Assembly (NCBI GenBank): GCA_965203525.1
Contig: OZ241898.1
Span: forward strand, 3,162,001-3,226,000
DNA from: WTFV01 sp965203525
GTDB taxonomy: Bacteria; Acidobacteriota; Vicinamibacteria; Vicinamibacterales; UBA8438
DNA length: 64,000 bases
Reading direction: 5' to 3'
The notes under the pieces: generated by a model
Told to the model about the DNA's origin: nothing
Databases searched by the model: none
The model's input: only the letters and a program-made list of their open reading frames with translations
Shown: piece by piece, positions 43,126 to 51,666 of the stretch
How positions within the stretch are numbered: the stretch's first letter is position 1
Layout: each line of letters opens with the position of its first letter
Made by a program: the position numbers and the translations under genes

Positions 43126-43392
43126 TCAGTCTATCTTGTCGTTCTGTTTCCGGGAAACGACGATCCCCTGCAGCAGGATGTTCTTGAGATCATCCACTTT
43201 CGTGTCCACTCTGTTGATGTTCATTCCAATCTCGGAATGCGCTGTCCGACTGTTTTCCCGGAGGCTTCTTTCAGCAGCAGAGATCTTGTCGTTCGTTTTC
43301 TCGATCTTGCCGTCGAGTTTCCACCACATTGCGAAGAGAAAACCCAGATTGACGATCCCGACCACCGTATTCGTGTCCACGTCCACTTTCAC
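43126..43392 (-). CDS. small membrane protein with coiled coil (copy B)
   Basis: This protein of about 88 residues has a hydrophobic segment V-V-G-I-V-N-L-G-F-L-F-A-M-W-W near the N-terminus, followed by a charged helix. The start is uncertain. GTG 43392 has AAGGGA close upstream, while a GTG at 43455 would be leaderless relative to the duplicated promoter at 43461-43489 and add 21 residues. It lies just before the ATPase-nuclease gene on the same strand (gap 25 bp), so the two may form one unit. Confidence 0.55.
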   Translation of the reverse strand: MKVDVDTNTVVGIVNLGFLFAMWWKLDGKIEKTNDKISAAERSLRENSRTAHSEIGMNINRVDTKVDDLKNILLQGIVVSRKQNDKID

Positions 43393-43460
43393 TGTCCCTT
43401 CCCGGGAAGCGGGGCCTGCCTTCCAGCGCCGGCCCCCGTCCGCCCGCGCGTCCACTCCCC

Positions 43461-43489
43461 AACGTACCACGCGGCCACGGCGCCCGCAA
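43461..43489 (-). promoter_or_regulatory. second copy of the kinase-type promoter
   Basis: The 52-bp stretch 43461-43512 repeats 39757-39809, one base shorter. TTGCGG, 17 bases, TACGTT is preserved and is followed after five bases by an in-frame GTG of the small membrane gene. Confidence 0.6.
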
Positions 43490-43524
43490 TACTTTCGACC
43501 GGGGCGCACGTCAGTGCCGCCGGA

Positions 43525-45522
43525 CTACTCGTCGAACAGCGCGCGGTTGGCCTCGGCCCGCGCCGCCACGCCGGCGAGGTGCTCGTCGAGCAGGTAGCCC
43601 TCCGCCACCAGCGCCTCGGCGGCCCGCGCGATCCGGGCCCGGTACTCCCGGAAGCCGCCGTAGCGTTCCGCGATCGACGGGCGCGGGTCGCCGGACGCCT
43701 CGCGGTCCGCCTTCGTCCGCGGGAACGGGATGCAGCCGCCGGCGAGCCCCAGCAGCGCGTCGGGCGCCCCGATCGCCGGATGCCGCAGGTTCCAGCCGGT
43801 GCAGGTGGCGACCGGGACCGCGACGGCCGGCATGCGCAGCACGCCCACCTCGTTGCCGTCGGCGTCGAACGCGGGCACGCGCACGCCGTACCGGGCGCCG
43901 GTCCGGACGGGCGGGTGGTGGTCGATGCGGCGCAGCGTGTCGAAGTCGGCGCCGTAGTCGAGGTGGTCCGGCTGTTGAATCGCCGTGGGGTAGCGCACGC
44001 CGGGAAGCGCGGGCCAGCCCGCCTCGTCCGCCCGCCAGCCGGCCAGCGTGCCGTCCGCGATGCGCGGATGCGCGCTCGGCGGGGGCGGCGTCCCGTCGGT
44101 GATCCAGCGGTCGAGGGCCAGGAACAGCGTTTCGAGGAACGGCTGGTAGACGTTGGGATTGGGCGGCAACCGGCCGCGGTCCGACGGTCCGCGGGCCGGG
44201 CTGTGCTGCGAGCCGCCGAAGACGTAGACCCGCACGTCGTCCGGGATTGCGCCGTCCCGCCGTCCCGCCGGGTCGGTCACCACGAGCGATCCGCTCCGGT
44301 GCCAGTACTCGGAGCTGGTGTCGAGGTGCATCACCTTCGGCGCCGCGCCGCCGGCCCGCGCCCGGCGCAGGAGACCGTCGGTCCGGCCGGTGAATGGATC
44401 GGTCTGCTCGCCGTAGGCGAACGGAAAGACGTCGACCGGGTAGAGGTGGCCGGCGTGCTCGGTGGCGGTCCGCGTGGGGGACGCGAAGCGGTGGTTGAAG
44501 AAGCCCTGGCCGCCGCCGGCGATGACCGGCATCACGCCGTCGAAGACGATGCGTCCCTCCTCGTCGGCGTTGAACCCTTCGTGGAGGAACATGCGTAGCG
44601 CGCGTCCGCTCTGCGAGCGGCCCTCGCCGATGACGCGCCGCGCCAGCGGCCGGCCGTCCGCGCCGCGCAACGGGTTCATCGCCGAGCCGTCGTGCCGCAG
44701 GAACGACACGAAGTCGCGGATCGCCGCGAACCCGGCGCCCTGCGCCACCGAGCCGAGCGCCTCGTAGGTCAGCTCGTAGATCACGCCCGGCTCGAAGCCG
44801 CCGTCGAGCCGCACGTCCGCTTCGACCAGCCCGCTCCCCTCCGCGCGCGGTCCCCGCGTGAGGACGAACTCCCAGCGGCCGCGCGGGATCGGCTCCGGCG
44901 CGTCGCGCTCGCGCAACCGCCGCGTCAGCGTGACCCGCGGCAGCGCGTTCACCACCGGCTCGAACGCGAGCTGGCCCCGGTCCGACACCGCCAGCCGCTC
45001 GGCGGCGGCGTCGGTGATCATCTCCGCGCGCACCGTCCCGGTGACCGGCACGTAGTCTTCGTCGAGCGCCACCGGCGCCTCCAGGCGCAGCAGCGCCGGG
45101 TCCGGCCGCACCTGCGCGATCCAACCGCTCCAGACCGAGACGTACCCGCGGCGCAGGAAGAAGGGCTGCGTCCCCCACAGCTTCCGGCCGCGGTTGTTGA
45201 CGTCGTAGAGCACGGTCGGCTGCGCCAGGCTCCGGTCGCGCGGCGCGAGGATCTCGAAGTCGCCGTAGAACTCCACGCGCCCCGCGCCGTTCCGCGCGGC
45301 GAGCGGCAGGTCGACGACGGCCCGGTTGGCGGCGTGCTCCGGATCCAGGGCGTAGACGACGCGCCCGCGGATCCGCTCGTACGGCCCGACCTTGCCGGCA
45401 ACGTCCGCGCCGTACGGCTCGCGCGAGGTGACCGTCACCTGGATGACCTCGGCGCCCGCGGGCACCGCGGCTGCCAGGGCGCACAGGCACAGCGCTGCTG
45501 CGAATCGTGTTCCGAACCTCAT
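43525..45522 (-). CDS. exported alpha/beta-hydrolase-domain protein (Abhydrolase_10-like)
   Basis: This 665-residue protein has a signal peptide (R-F-G-T-R-F-A-A-A-L-C-L-C-A-L-A-A-A). An early beta domain contains L-Y-D-V-N-N-R-G, and the hydrolase-like element G-E-G-R-S-Q-S-G-R has the candidate nucleophile serine in G-x-S-Q-S-G. Later landmarks are D-T-S-S-E-Y-W-H-R and a G-G-S-Q-H. The pattern fits a large exported hydrolase family whose substrates are not established. ATG 45522 follows GGGGGAGGAG; a GTG one codon upstream is also possible. Confidence 0.78.
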   Translation of the reverse strand: MRFGTRFAAALCLCALAAAVPAGAEVIQVTVTSREPYGADVAGKVGPYERIRGRVVYALDPEHAANRAVVDLPLAARNGAGRVEFYGDFEILAPRDRSLAQPTVLYDVNNRGRKLWGTQPFFLRRGYVSVWSGWIAQVRPDPALLRLEAPVALDEDYVPVTGTVRAEMITDAAAERLAVSDRGQLAFEPVVNALPRVTLTRRLRERDAPEPIPRGRWEFVLTRGPRAEGSGLVEADVRLDGGFEPGVIYELTYEALGSVAQGAGFAAIRDFVSFLRHDGSAMNPLRGADGRPLARRVIGEGRSQSGRALRMFLHEGFNADEEGRIVFDGVMPVIAGGGQGFFNHRFASPTRTATEHAGHLYPVDVFPFAYGEQTDPFTGRTDGLLRRARAGGAAPKVMHLDTSSEYWHRSGSLVVTDPAGRRDGAIPDDVRVYVFGGSQHSPARGPSDRGRLPPNPNVYQPFLETLFLALDRWITDGTPPPPSAHPRIADGTLAGWRADEAGWPALPGVRYPTAIQQPDHLDYGADFDTLRRIDHHPPVRTGARYGVRVPAFDADGNEVGVLRMPAVAVPVATCTGWNLRHPAIGAPDALLGLAGGCIPFPRTKADREASGDPRPSIAERYGGFREYRARIARAAEALVAEGYLLDEHLAGVAARAEANRALFDE

Positions 45523-45596
45523 CACGTCACTCCTCCCCCGCGCCGGACGCGCGGCCGAGTGGCTCGCGCCGAACGGGTTTCGTATTGTTTCCCATC

Positions 45597-45959
45597 TCAG
45601 CCCCGTTGCATTCTTTCGAGAACTTTCTTCGCCTTTTCCGCCACTTTCCTCGTTGTCACGGTGACGGCTTCCCACTCGTTTTCGACGTCCACGATTTCAT
45701 ATTCATGTATCGTGACGTTTCTGATCCTGCGCAATCCCCGTCCAACATCCAGTTCGTTGGCGAGTCGTTCGTCGATTTTCCCGATTCTACTGACCGGTTC
45801 TGCGACGTCTTTCATCATCCACAGGAGACTTCCTCGTATCCTTCCATCTCCTGCGTACTGCTCTTTCGTGACACCTTTCGCTTCTTCGCGCAGATCTTCT
45901 TCGTTCGTCACCATGTCCTTCAGCAACTGCAGCACTTCTGTCCGCTGTCGTTCATTCAT
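45597..45959 (-). CDS. HepT-like HEPN toxin
   Basis: This 120-residue helical protein has R80-x4-H85-x-Y87 (R-N-V-T-I-H-E-Y), the RX4HXY motif of HepT ribonuclease toxins. In that family the Arg/His are catalytic and the Tyr is the AMPylation target of the MntA antitoxin. It overlaps by eight bases the end of the upstream nucleotidyltransferase gene (ATGAATGA). GC is clearly lower than the genome around it. Length is normal for HepT. Confidence 0.85.
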   Translation of the reverse strand: MNERQRTEVLQLLKDMVTNEEDLREEAKGVTKEQYAGDGRIRGSLLWMMKDVAEPVSRIGKIDERLANELDVGRGLRRIRNVTIHEYEIVDVENEWEAVTVTTRKVAEKAKKVLERMQRG

Positions 45960-47532
45960 TTTCGTCGGGGAAGATTCGGATCCTTGTTTTCTTCCAGCCT
46001 TCCATAAACAGCGGGTTGGTGCTGTTCTCCGGGCTGACGACTATGTCCACGTTCCGCCCGCATGCTTTCTCGAGTTGCAAACGCAGGTTCTTCTTCTCCG
46101 CATGTCCATTGGACGTTTTCTTCCACCAGATTGCGAAGTCCAAATCGCTCTCCCTCCGCAGCCCGGCGGCACTCGTCGCCGATCCGAAGATGTCGGCACG
46201 TGCGACGTCGTTTCCTTCCAGGACTTCGAGCACTCGCGCCTTCTGCCCTTCAGACTCCCAGGGTTCGAAGATCGATGCGTGCCGCGGTTTTCCTGCTTCC
46301 GTGCTCGTTCCTTTCTCGTCCGTCTCCTCGATGACTCTCGCCAGTTCTCGTGTCGGTTCGATCTCGTCCAGGACCTCTTGCGCTCCCTGCCGTGCGATGG
46401 AGATAGTCCGCACGAGTGCGTTTTGACATGCCTTCCCGGGCTTGTCCACTTCGCGTGTCCTGCTCTTCAGATCGTGCCGTATTCCGGCGAGTCCCAACGC
46501 TTTCTTCCATTGCTTTTTCTTCGCCGCGATCGGCTCGGCCATCCACATGATTTCCGTCATGCACATCAGTTGGGCCCTGCGTGCTTTTCCGTCGGTTGCA
46601 CTGTCGGTCTCTTTCAGAAGCTCTTCCGCCTCGCGGCATTTTGCAAGCAGGCGCCGGACCTGTGATTCTGTTCGACGTTCGGTCGGAATCCACGTGAGAA
46701 CCCGTTCCGCGAACCGTTCTGTTCCGTCGGTATCGAATATTCGAACCCTCGGCCTTCGGTCTTTCAAGGCGGTCAGTGTCCTTGCCCGCGGTCCTGATTC
46801 CCTGACGAGGCTGGCGAGCTCTCTTGTCGAGACAGGGCCTCTTCCCGTGCCTTCACCCCGCGCCGTCACGACAGCGGCGTTCATCACGTTCAGAAAGTAC
46901 GTTCTCCTTGCTTCGATTGCACTTGTGACCGGTTGATCCAGCTCGGCCGTCAATCTGCCGCCGGCGCGAATCGCGCTGCCGGGTTCGAGTCCCTGTATCG
47001 TCATGCTGTCGTGGCCGTCGCGCAGGAATCGCTTCAGCTCGTGGCTTTCCCCGTCAGGGGCTGCTTCCACCTCCTGGCAGCCTTTGCATATCGGCAGCCT
47101 GGTGCCGATGAATGCTTCTACGCGTCCGCCTATTCCCATGCTTATCGTGACCGGTCCGTCACTCAGCGTCAGGTTCGTCACGAAGCCGACGGCGTCGAAC
47201 CTCTCGTCGTACCAGTCGGCACCCGGAAGGGGACGCTGCCTCCTTTCGTCCTGGTTCCAGATGTGCGCTCCGGTCATCTCATCGGGAGGCACGTCGTTTC
47301 TCAGGCAGAGGAAGCAGAAGCGGAAGCTGCTGCTGTTGCTCGTGACCTGCAGCGGTACGTGGAGGATCGACGCCCACGGGCCGAGTGCCCCTTCAACCGC
47401 TTTGGTGACGTTCGCCGGTTCTGCCAGTTCGCCGGCGATGATCTGCTGGCGGCACGTCAGCCATTCCCGGGCTTGCTTGAACAGGTCGTTCCCGCGGATC
47501 TCGTCGTTGCAGATCATCCGCACGGTTCCCAT
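45952..47532 (-). CDS. MNT-type nucleotidyltransferase fused to an HNH-like zinc module
   Basis: This 526-residue protein has a C-terminal minimal nucleotidyltransferase (about 435-526): G-S-A-T at 450, D463 and D465 in E-S-D-L-D-F-A, and D496 in N-V-D-I-V-V. This is the antitoxin domain of HepT/MntA pairs, normally 100-150 residues. The N-terminal 430 residues are unusual. C73-x2-C76, H90 (T-G-A-H-I-W) and C149-x2-C152 resemble a zinc-bound HNH module, followed by a helical stretch. The partner HepT gene overlaps. Start uncertain: ATG 47532, or GTG 47523 seven bases after TACAAT. Confidence 0.75.
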   Translation of the reverse strand: MGTVRMICNDEIRGNDLFKQAREWLTCRQQIIAGELAEPANVTKAVEGALGPWASILHVPLQVTSNSSSFRFCFLCLRNDVPPDEMTGAHIWNQDERRQRPLPGADWYDERFDAVGFVTNLTLSDGPVTISMGIGGRVEAFIGTRLPICKGCQEVEAAPDGESHELKRFLRDGHDSMTIQGLEPGSAIRAGGRLTAELDQPVTSAIEARRTYFLNVMNAAVVTARGEGTGRGPVSTRELASLVRESGPRARTLTALKDRRPRVRIFDTDGTERFAERVLTWIPTERRTESQVRRLLAKCREAEELLKETDSATDGKARRAQLMCMTEIMWMAEPIAAKKKQWKKALGLAGIRHDLKSRTREVDKPGKACQNALVRTISIARQGAQEVLDEIEPTRELARVIEETDEKGTSTEAGKPRHASIFEPWESEGQKARVLEVLEGNDVARADIFGSATSAAGLRRESDLDFAIWWKKTSNGHAEKKNLRLQLEKACGRNVDIVVSPENSTNPLFMEGWKKTRIRIFPDENE

Positions 47533-47536
47533 TGTA
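47531..47536 (-). promoter_or_regulatory. -10 hexamer TACAAT before the HNH-MNT gene
   Basis: TACAAT overlaps ATG 47532 and ends seven bases before GTG 47523, which favours the GTG as a leaderless start. Confidence 0.45.
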
Positions 47537-47625
47537 GCCGTCCGCCATGCGAAACGGCGCGGCCCGCACGCCCGGAACCGTCCGGGCGGCGCGCCGCGCC
47601 GCGAATCACCGCCGCCGCCCGCCGG

Positions 47626-49788
47626 CTACTTCGCCAGCGGGTCGGGCCGGAGCTGGAAGTGCGCCACCTTGCTCGGCGTGCCCTTGCCGGTCTCGGTGTG
47701 GAACGGCGCGCGGGTGCCGTAGGTCGCCCACAGGCCGCGGCCCTTCCAGCCGGCGTCCGGGTCGTCGATGCGGCCGTCCATCCACTTCGTGTAGAAGCCG
47801 AGCGGGTACGGGACGCGCACGATCACCCACTCGCCGTCGACCAGCGCGAGGAGACCCTCCGAGGCGTTGCCGGTGTTGATCGGCACGTTCTCGCCGAGGC
47901 CGAAGGTGTCGAACTGGTCGACCCAGGTGTAGTAGCTCCCCTCGGCGCTGCCGGAGTCGGCCACGCCCTTGAACTTCGGCAGCGGCTCCTCGTAGAGGGT
48001 CCAGCCTTCCGGACAGTGCTGCCCGGTCGCCTCCGGGCCGTTGAGCGGGCCGGCGCACTTGCGGCGGTCGAAACTCGCCATGTGGCCGCTCGCCAGCGGG
48101 GTCCAGACCACGCCGTCGCGGTCGATGTCCATGCCGCGCGGCGAGTAGCCCTGCACGGGGGCGCCCGGGTTCTCCCACGGCACTTCGAACACCTCGGTCA
48201 GCGCCGTGTTGGGCGGATCGTCGCCGGGGTCGAGCCGCAGGATCGCGCCCGGGAAGCCGAGCGACGAGCCCCAGATGGTCCCGTCGACCGGGTTGTAGGC
48301 CACGCCGTAGAAGCCGGTCGTCACGCGGTGGTCCCGGGCCGGATCGATCGGCTCGTCCGGCTCGGTGTGCTCGTCGCGCCGGCCGTTGCCGTTGGTGTCG
48401 AGCACCAGGGCGGTCCAGCCCTGGGCCGCCTCCTCGTCGCCCGTCTCCAGAAACAGCTTCGTGTCCAGCCAGCCGATGACCGGCCCGCCGCCGCTGGTCC
48501 ACAGCGTGTGGTTCTCGTCCTCGGCGAAGATCAGGTGGTGGGTGCTGTAGCAGGTGCCGATCAGCGTCATCTCCTCGGTCGCCGGGTCCCAGACGGCCAG
48601 GTGCCGGTTGGCCCGCGCGTTGGGGAACGCCCGCGCCGACGGGTGATCGGATCCTTCCAGGCACATGGCCGGGTTTTGCGGCCCCCGCACGCGCGAGGTC
48701 AGCCAGACGCGGCCGTCCTGGTCGAGCATCGGGTTGTGGACGTTCGACCGGCTGTTCCAGATCGCCTCGTCGCCCCAGTAGGGCGAGGACGCCAGCGGCG
48801 GGCCGGCCGCCACCGGGGTGTCGGGATCGCGCACCGGCACCGGCACTTCGCTCGCGGCGTGGGCCACCGGATCGAGCACCGGCACGTAGTCCGCGCTCGC
48901 CTCCAGCGCGCCGTAGATCGGACCGTAGGCGTTGACCGTCGGGTTGCGCTTGTCGGTCGCGATCTCGTCGTGCAGGTAGGCCTTCGGATCGGCCCAGTCC
49001 CACTGGGTCACGACGACGTTGCGCTCGACCCCTCGCGGCCGGCGCGGCGCCTCGGGCAGCTCGCCGGCCAGGATCCGGTCCGTCCAGTCGGCGAACATCT
49101 CCAGCGCGCGGCGGCGCCCCATGCGGTCGAGGCCGTTCACCATCGAGCCGCCCGCCTGCCCCGACCGGATGCGCCGGTCCCACGCCTCGACCATCGAGTC
49201 GAACTCGCCCAGCTCCGGCGGCACCTCGCGCGTCGCCCGGTTGCCGAGCGCGTGGCACGCCGTGCACCCGCCGGACTTGACGTTGCGCATCCACTCCGCC
49301 TGGCTGCGCATGTTGGGCGAAATGCCGTTGCCGTCGGGGCCGGTGCCGGGGAACTCGTCCCGGCCCGGGACCTCGATCAGCGACAGCCAGTGGCCGGCCG
49401 GGTAGTACTGCGCCGCCGCCGCCGCGTCCGGCGCGGGGACGGCGGTCAGGTCGAGCGTCGAGCCGGGGGTCGCCCGGACCTTCTCGGAGTCGACCAGCCC
49501 GTAGCCGCGCACCCACACGTCGTAGGCCGCGTCCGGCAGGTCCGGGATCAGGTAGCGCCCCGCGTCGTCGGTCACCACGATCCGGCTGAAGCGGGTCGGG
49601 AGATCGGTCGTCTCCGCGATCACCCAGACGCCCGCCTCGGGGCCGCCGGGACCGGTCACCACGCCGCCGACGTCGTCGGCGTCCACCGCCACCGCCTGTT
49701 CCGCGCCGGCGGCCCCGGCCGAAGCGACCACCACGGCGGCGCCGAGCGCCGCCGCCAGACCTGCCCGAAAGAGCGTGTCAATCCGCAT
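47626..49788 (-). CDS. exported protein with regulatory-like beta domain and one haem-binding site
   Basis: This 720-residue protein has a signal peptide, then a carboxypeptidase-regulatory-like domain (G-G-V-V-T-G-P-G-G-P-E-A-G-V-W-V; G-R-Y-L-I-P-D-L-P). A single CxxCH haem site (C-T-A-C-H-A-L-G-N) follows near residue 180. The last 450 residues look like a beta-propeller with repeated W-x-x-x-x-G elements (streptogramin-lyase-like). Export and haem suggest a periplasmic redox or sensing role. ATG 49788 follows GGAGG at spacing seven. Substrate unknown. Confidence 0.75.
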   Translation of the reverse strand: MRIDTLFRAGLAAALGAAVVVASAGAAGAEQAVAVDADDVGGVVTGPGGPEAGVWVIAETTDLPTRFSRIVVTDDAGRYLIPDLPDAAYDVWVRGYGLVDSEKVRATPGSTLDLTAVPAPDAAAAAQYYPAGHWLSLIEVPGRDEFPGTGPDGNGISPNMRSQAEWMRNVKSGGCTACHALGNRATREVPPELGEFDSMVEAWDRRIRSGQAGGSMVNGLDRMGRRRALEMFADWTDRILAGELPEAPRRPRGVERNVVVTQWDWADPKAYLHDEIATDKRNPTVNAYGPIYGALEASADYVPVLDPVAHAASEVPVPVRDPDTPVAAGPPLASSPYWGDEAIWNSRSNVHNPMLDQDGRVWLTSRVRGPQNPAMCLEGSDHPSARAFPNARANRHLAVWDPATEEMTLIGTCYSTHHLIFAEDENHTLWTSGGGPVIGWLDTKLFLETGDEEAAQGWTALVLDTNGNGRRDEHTEPDEPIDPARDHRVTTGFYGVAYNPVDGTIWGSSLGFPGAILRLDPGDDPPNTALTEVFEVPWENPGAPVQGYSPRGMDIDRDGVVWTPLASGHMASFDRRKCAGPLNGPEATGQHCPEGWTLYEEPLPKFKGVADSGSAEGSYYTWVDQFDTFGLGENVPINTGNASEGLLALVDGEWVIVRVPYPLGFYTKWMDGRIDDPDAGWKGRGLWATYGTRAPFHTETGKGTPSKVAHFQLRPDPLAK

Positions 49789-49995
49789 CTTGCTGCCTCC
49801 CCTCGCGCTGCTCGCGTTCCCGCTCCAGCGGGTGTCGGCCGGCGGGCGGCCGTCCCGCTTCGATTGTGTTGCGGACAGCCGACAGTAGCATTTTCGGCGC
49901 GGCGGCGCACGGTCCGATCGGCTTCGCGCAAAGGCGCTGGCGGGCACTCCGCGCCGCTGTGAACCGGCGCACGGCCCGCGGCCCGTGCGGGCGCG

Positions 49996-50661
49996 CTACC
50001 GTGGCGCGGCGCCGCCCAACTGGTCCACGTGCACGCGGGCCACCATGTGCATGTACCCGCCGGCCGGCGCGAAGCGGTCTTCGGCGGCCATTTGGAGGTG
50101 GATGCGCGCCGCGACGCCGTCGCCGAGCGCCTCGTGATGCAGGCCGACGTACAAGTGCGCGTAGAACAGGCCGGACAGCCGCCCCCGCCGGGCGGCGCGC
50201 TCGCCCGCGGCCAGTACCTCCGCCGGCGTCAGTTCGCCGCGGAACATGCGGTAGATCTCGCGCATCGGCGCGCGGGAGTCGGGACCCACCGGCAGCAGCG
50301 CCGCCAGGGCGGCGTCCGGCGAGGCGGCGCGCGCCACGCACAGGAAGTGCCAGGCCGCGTTCTCGACGTCGTTGGGATTGACCAGGCGGTGCGACTCGAA
50401 CTGCTCCCGGCAGTCCTGGTAGCGCCCGACGTAGTAGAGGGCAATCCCCCGCTGCCAGAGTTGCGGCGCGGCGCGCGGGGCGAGCGCGGCCACCTCGTCG
50501 AAGCCGGCCGCGGCCGCGGCCAGCCGGCCCGCCGCGAAGTCGTCGACGGCGCGGTCGAGGATCGCGCGCGGGTTCTGCGCCGCCGCCGGGCCGGCCCAGG
50601 CGAGACCGGCGAGCACGGCCAGGATCCACGCGCCCCGGAAGCCGGGTCCCTGTGTCTTCAT
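49996..50661 (-). CDS. exported TPR-like protein
   Basis: This 221-residue protein has a signal peptide ending at A-A-A-Q-N-P. Helical pairs with A-x-x-G-F-D-E-V-A and G-I-A-L-Y-Y-V-G-R-Y-Q-D-C-R-E follow, resembling tetratricopeptide repeats. A scaffold role is likely and no specific function is readable. ATG 50661 lies seven bases after TAACAT. It is divergent from the lectin-like gene at 50769. Confidence 0.7.
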   Translation of the reverse strand: MKTQGPGFRGAWILAVLAGLAWAGPAAAQNPRAILDRAVDDFAAGRLAAAAAGFDEVAALAPRAAPQLWQRGIALYYVGRYQDCREQFESHRLVNPNDVENAAWHFLCVARAASPDAALAALLPVGPDSRAPMREIYRMFRGELTPAEVLAAGERAARRGRLSGLFYAHLYVGLHHEALGDGVAARIHLQMAAEDRFAPAGGYMHMVARVHVDQLGGAAPR

Positions 50662-50668
50662 GCCGCCC

Positions 50669-50674
50669 ATGTTA
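50669..50674 (-). promoter_or_regulatory. -10-like hexamer TAACAT before the TPR-like gene
   Basis: TAACAT ends seven bases before ATG 50661; an ATG at 50670 overlaps it. Confidence 0.35.
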
Positions 50675-50768
50675 CCGCCCCCGGGTTCCCCGTGTTGCGG
50701 TACACTCGCACCGGTTTCACAAGTTCCCCGGCCGCACGCATTCGGCGGCGGGAACGAGGAGGGACAGC

Positions 50769-51410
50769 ATGAGACGCACACGTCCGTTCGGCATCGCCCT
50801 GCTGCTGGCGGCGGTCATGGCCGCGCCGGCCGCGACGCAGTCCAACAGCATGAGCTTCTTCATCACCAGCGCCGGCCCCGGCGACGGCGCCAACCTCGGC
50901 GGCCTCGAAGGCGCCGACGCGCACTGCTCGATGCTGGCCGAGGCGGTCGGCACGGCCGGCAAGACCTGGCGCGCCTACCTGAGCACCACCGGCACGACCG
51001 GCGTCAACGCCCGCGACCGCATCGGCAGTGGCCCCTGGCACAACGCCGCCGGCGTCGAGATCGCGTCGAGCGTCGAGAACCTGCTCGGCGACAACAACCT
51101 GACCAAGGAAACCCAGTTGAACGAGAAGGGCGAGATCGTCAACGGCCGCGGCGACGATCCGAACATGCACGACATCCTGACCGGGTCGCAGCTCGACGGC
51201 ACCGCCTGGGAAGGCGAGGGCGACTCCACCTGCGGCAACTGGACGAGCAACGCGGCCGACGGCAGCGCGCTGGTGGGCCACCACGACCGGACCGGCGGCG
51301 GCGCCAACCCGACCTCGTGGAGCACCGCCCACGGCTCGCGCGGCTGCGGGCAGGCCAACCTGCAGGCGACCGGCGGCAACGGCTTCTACTACTGCTTCGC
51401 CATCGACTGA
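50769..51410 (+). CDS. exported lectin-like / DUF1554-like protein
   Basis: This 213-residue protein has a signal peptide. It carries a motif block found in secreted lectin-like proteins: G-G-L-x-G-A-D-A-H-C near the start, W-R-A-Y-L-S-T, then R-I-G-S-G-P-W-H-N, and paired cysteines C-G-N-W, G-C-G-Q-A and F-Y-Y-C-F-A. The four cysteines could form two disulfides. Ligand unknown. ATG 50769 follows GGAGG at spacing seven, and a TACACT hexamer lies near 50711. Confidence 0.65.
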   Translation: MRRTRPFGIALLLAAVMAAPAATQSNSMSFFITSAGPGDGANLGGLEGADAHCSMLAEAVGTAGKTWRAYLSTTGTTGVNARDRIGSGPWHNAAGVEIASSVENLLGDNNLTKETQLNEKGEIVNGRGDDPNMHDILTGSQLDGTAWEGEGDSTCGNWTSNAADGSALVGHHDRTGGGANPTSWSTAHGSRGCGQANLQATGGNGFYYCFAID

Positions 51411-51647
51411 CGGCCGTCTCGTCGTCAGACGTGTTTCCGGTGCTCCGGCGCGCGGACGGGCGTCCTTCCCGCGCGCCGGACGCCGCACCGGCCGGAGGCT
51501 CCGCCCGGTGCGCGGCGCAGCGCGCCCACCGCAGCATCGCACCACGACCTCGTCGACGGACGGCAAGTCGAGAGCAGGTGAGGCAGACGTAGCGCACCCA
51601 TCGGCGGCCGGCGCGGCAACGCGCTGAACCGCGCGCGCAGCCGTCGA

Positions 51648-51653
51648 TATAAT
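51648..51653 (+). promoter_or_regulatory. TATAAT -10 box of the multihaem cytochrome
   Basis: A perfect TATAAT is 13 bases before ATG 51667, giving an expected leader of a few bases. The 51411-51666 gap also contains two GC-rich hairpins (near 51457 and 51490) that could end the upstream gene. Confidence 0.55.
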
Positions 51654-51666
51654 CGCGGCAGACGCC

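Noticed and set aside
51450..51515. Intrinsic terminator after the lectin-like gene
   Set aside because: Two GC-rich hairpins are possible but neither is followed by a T-tract.
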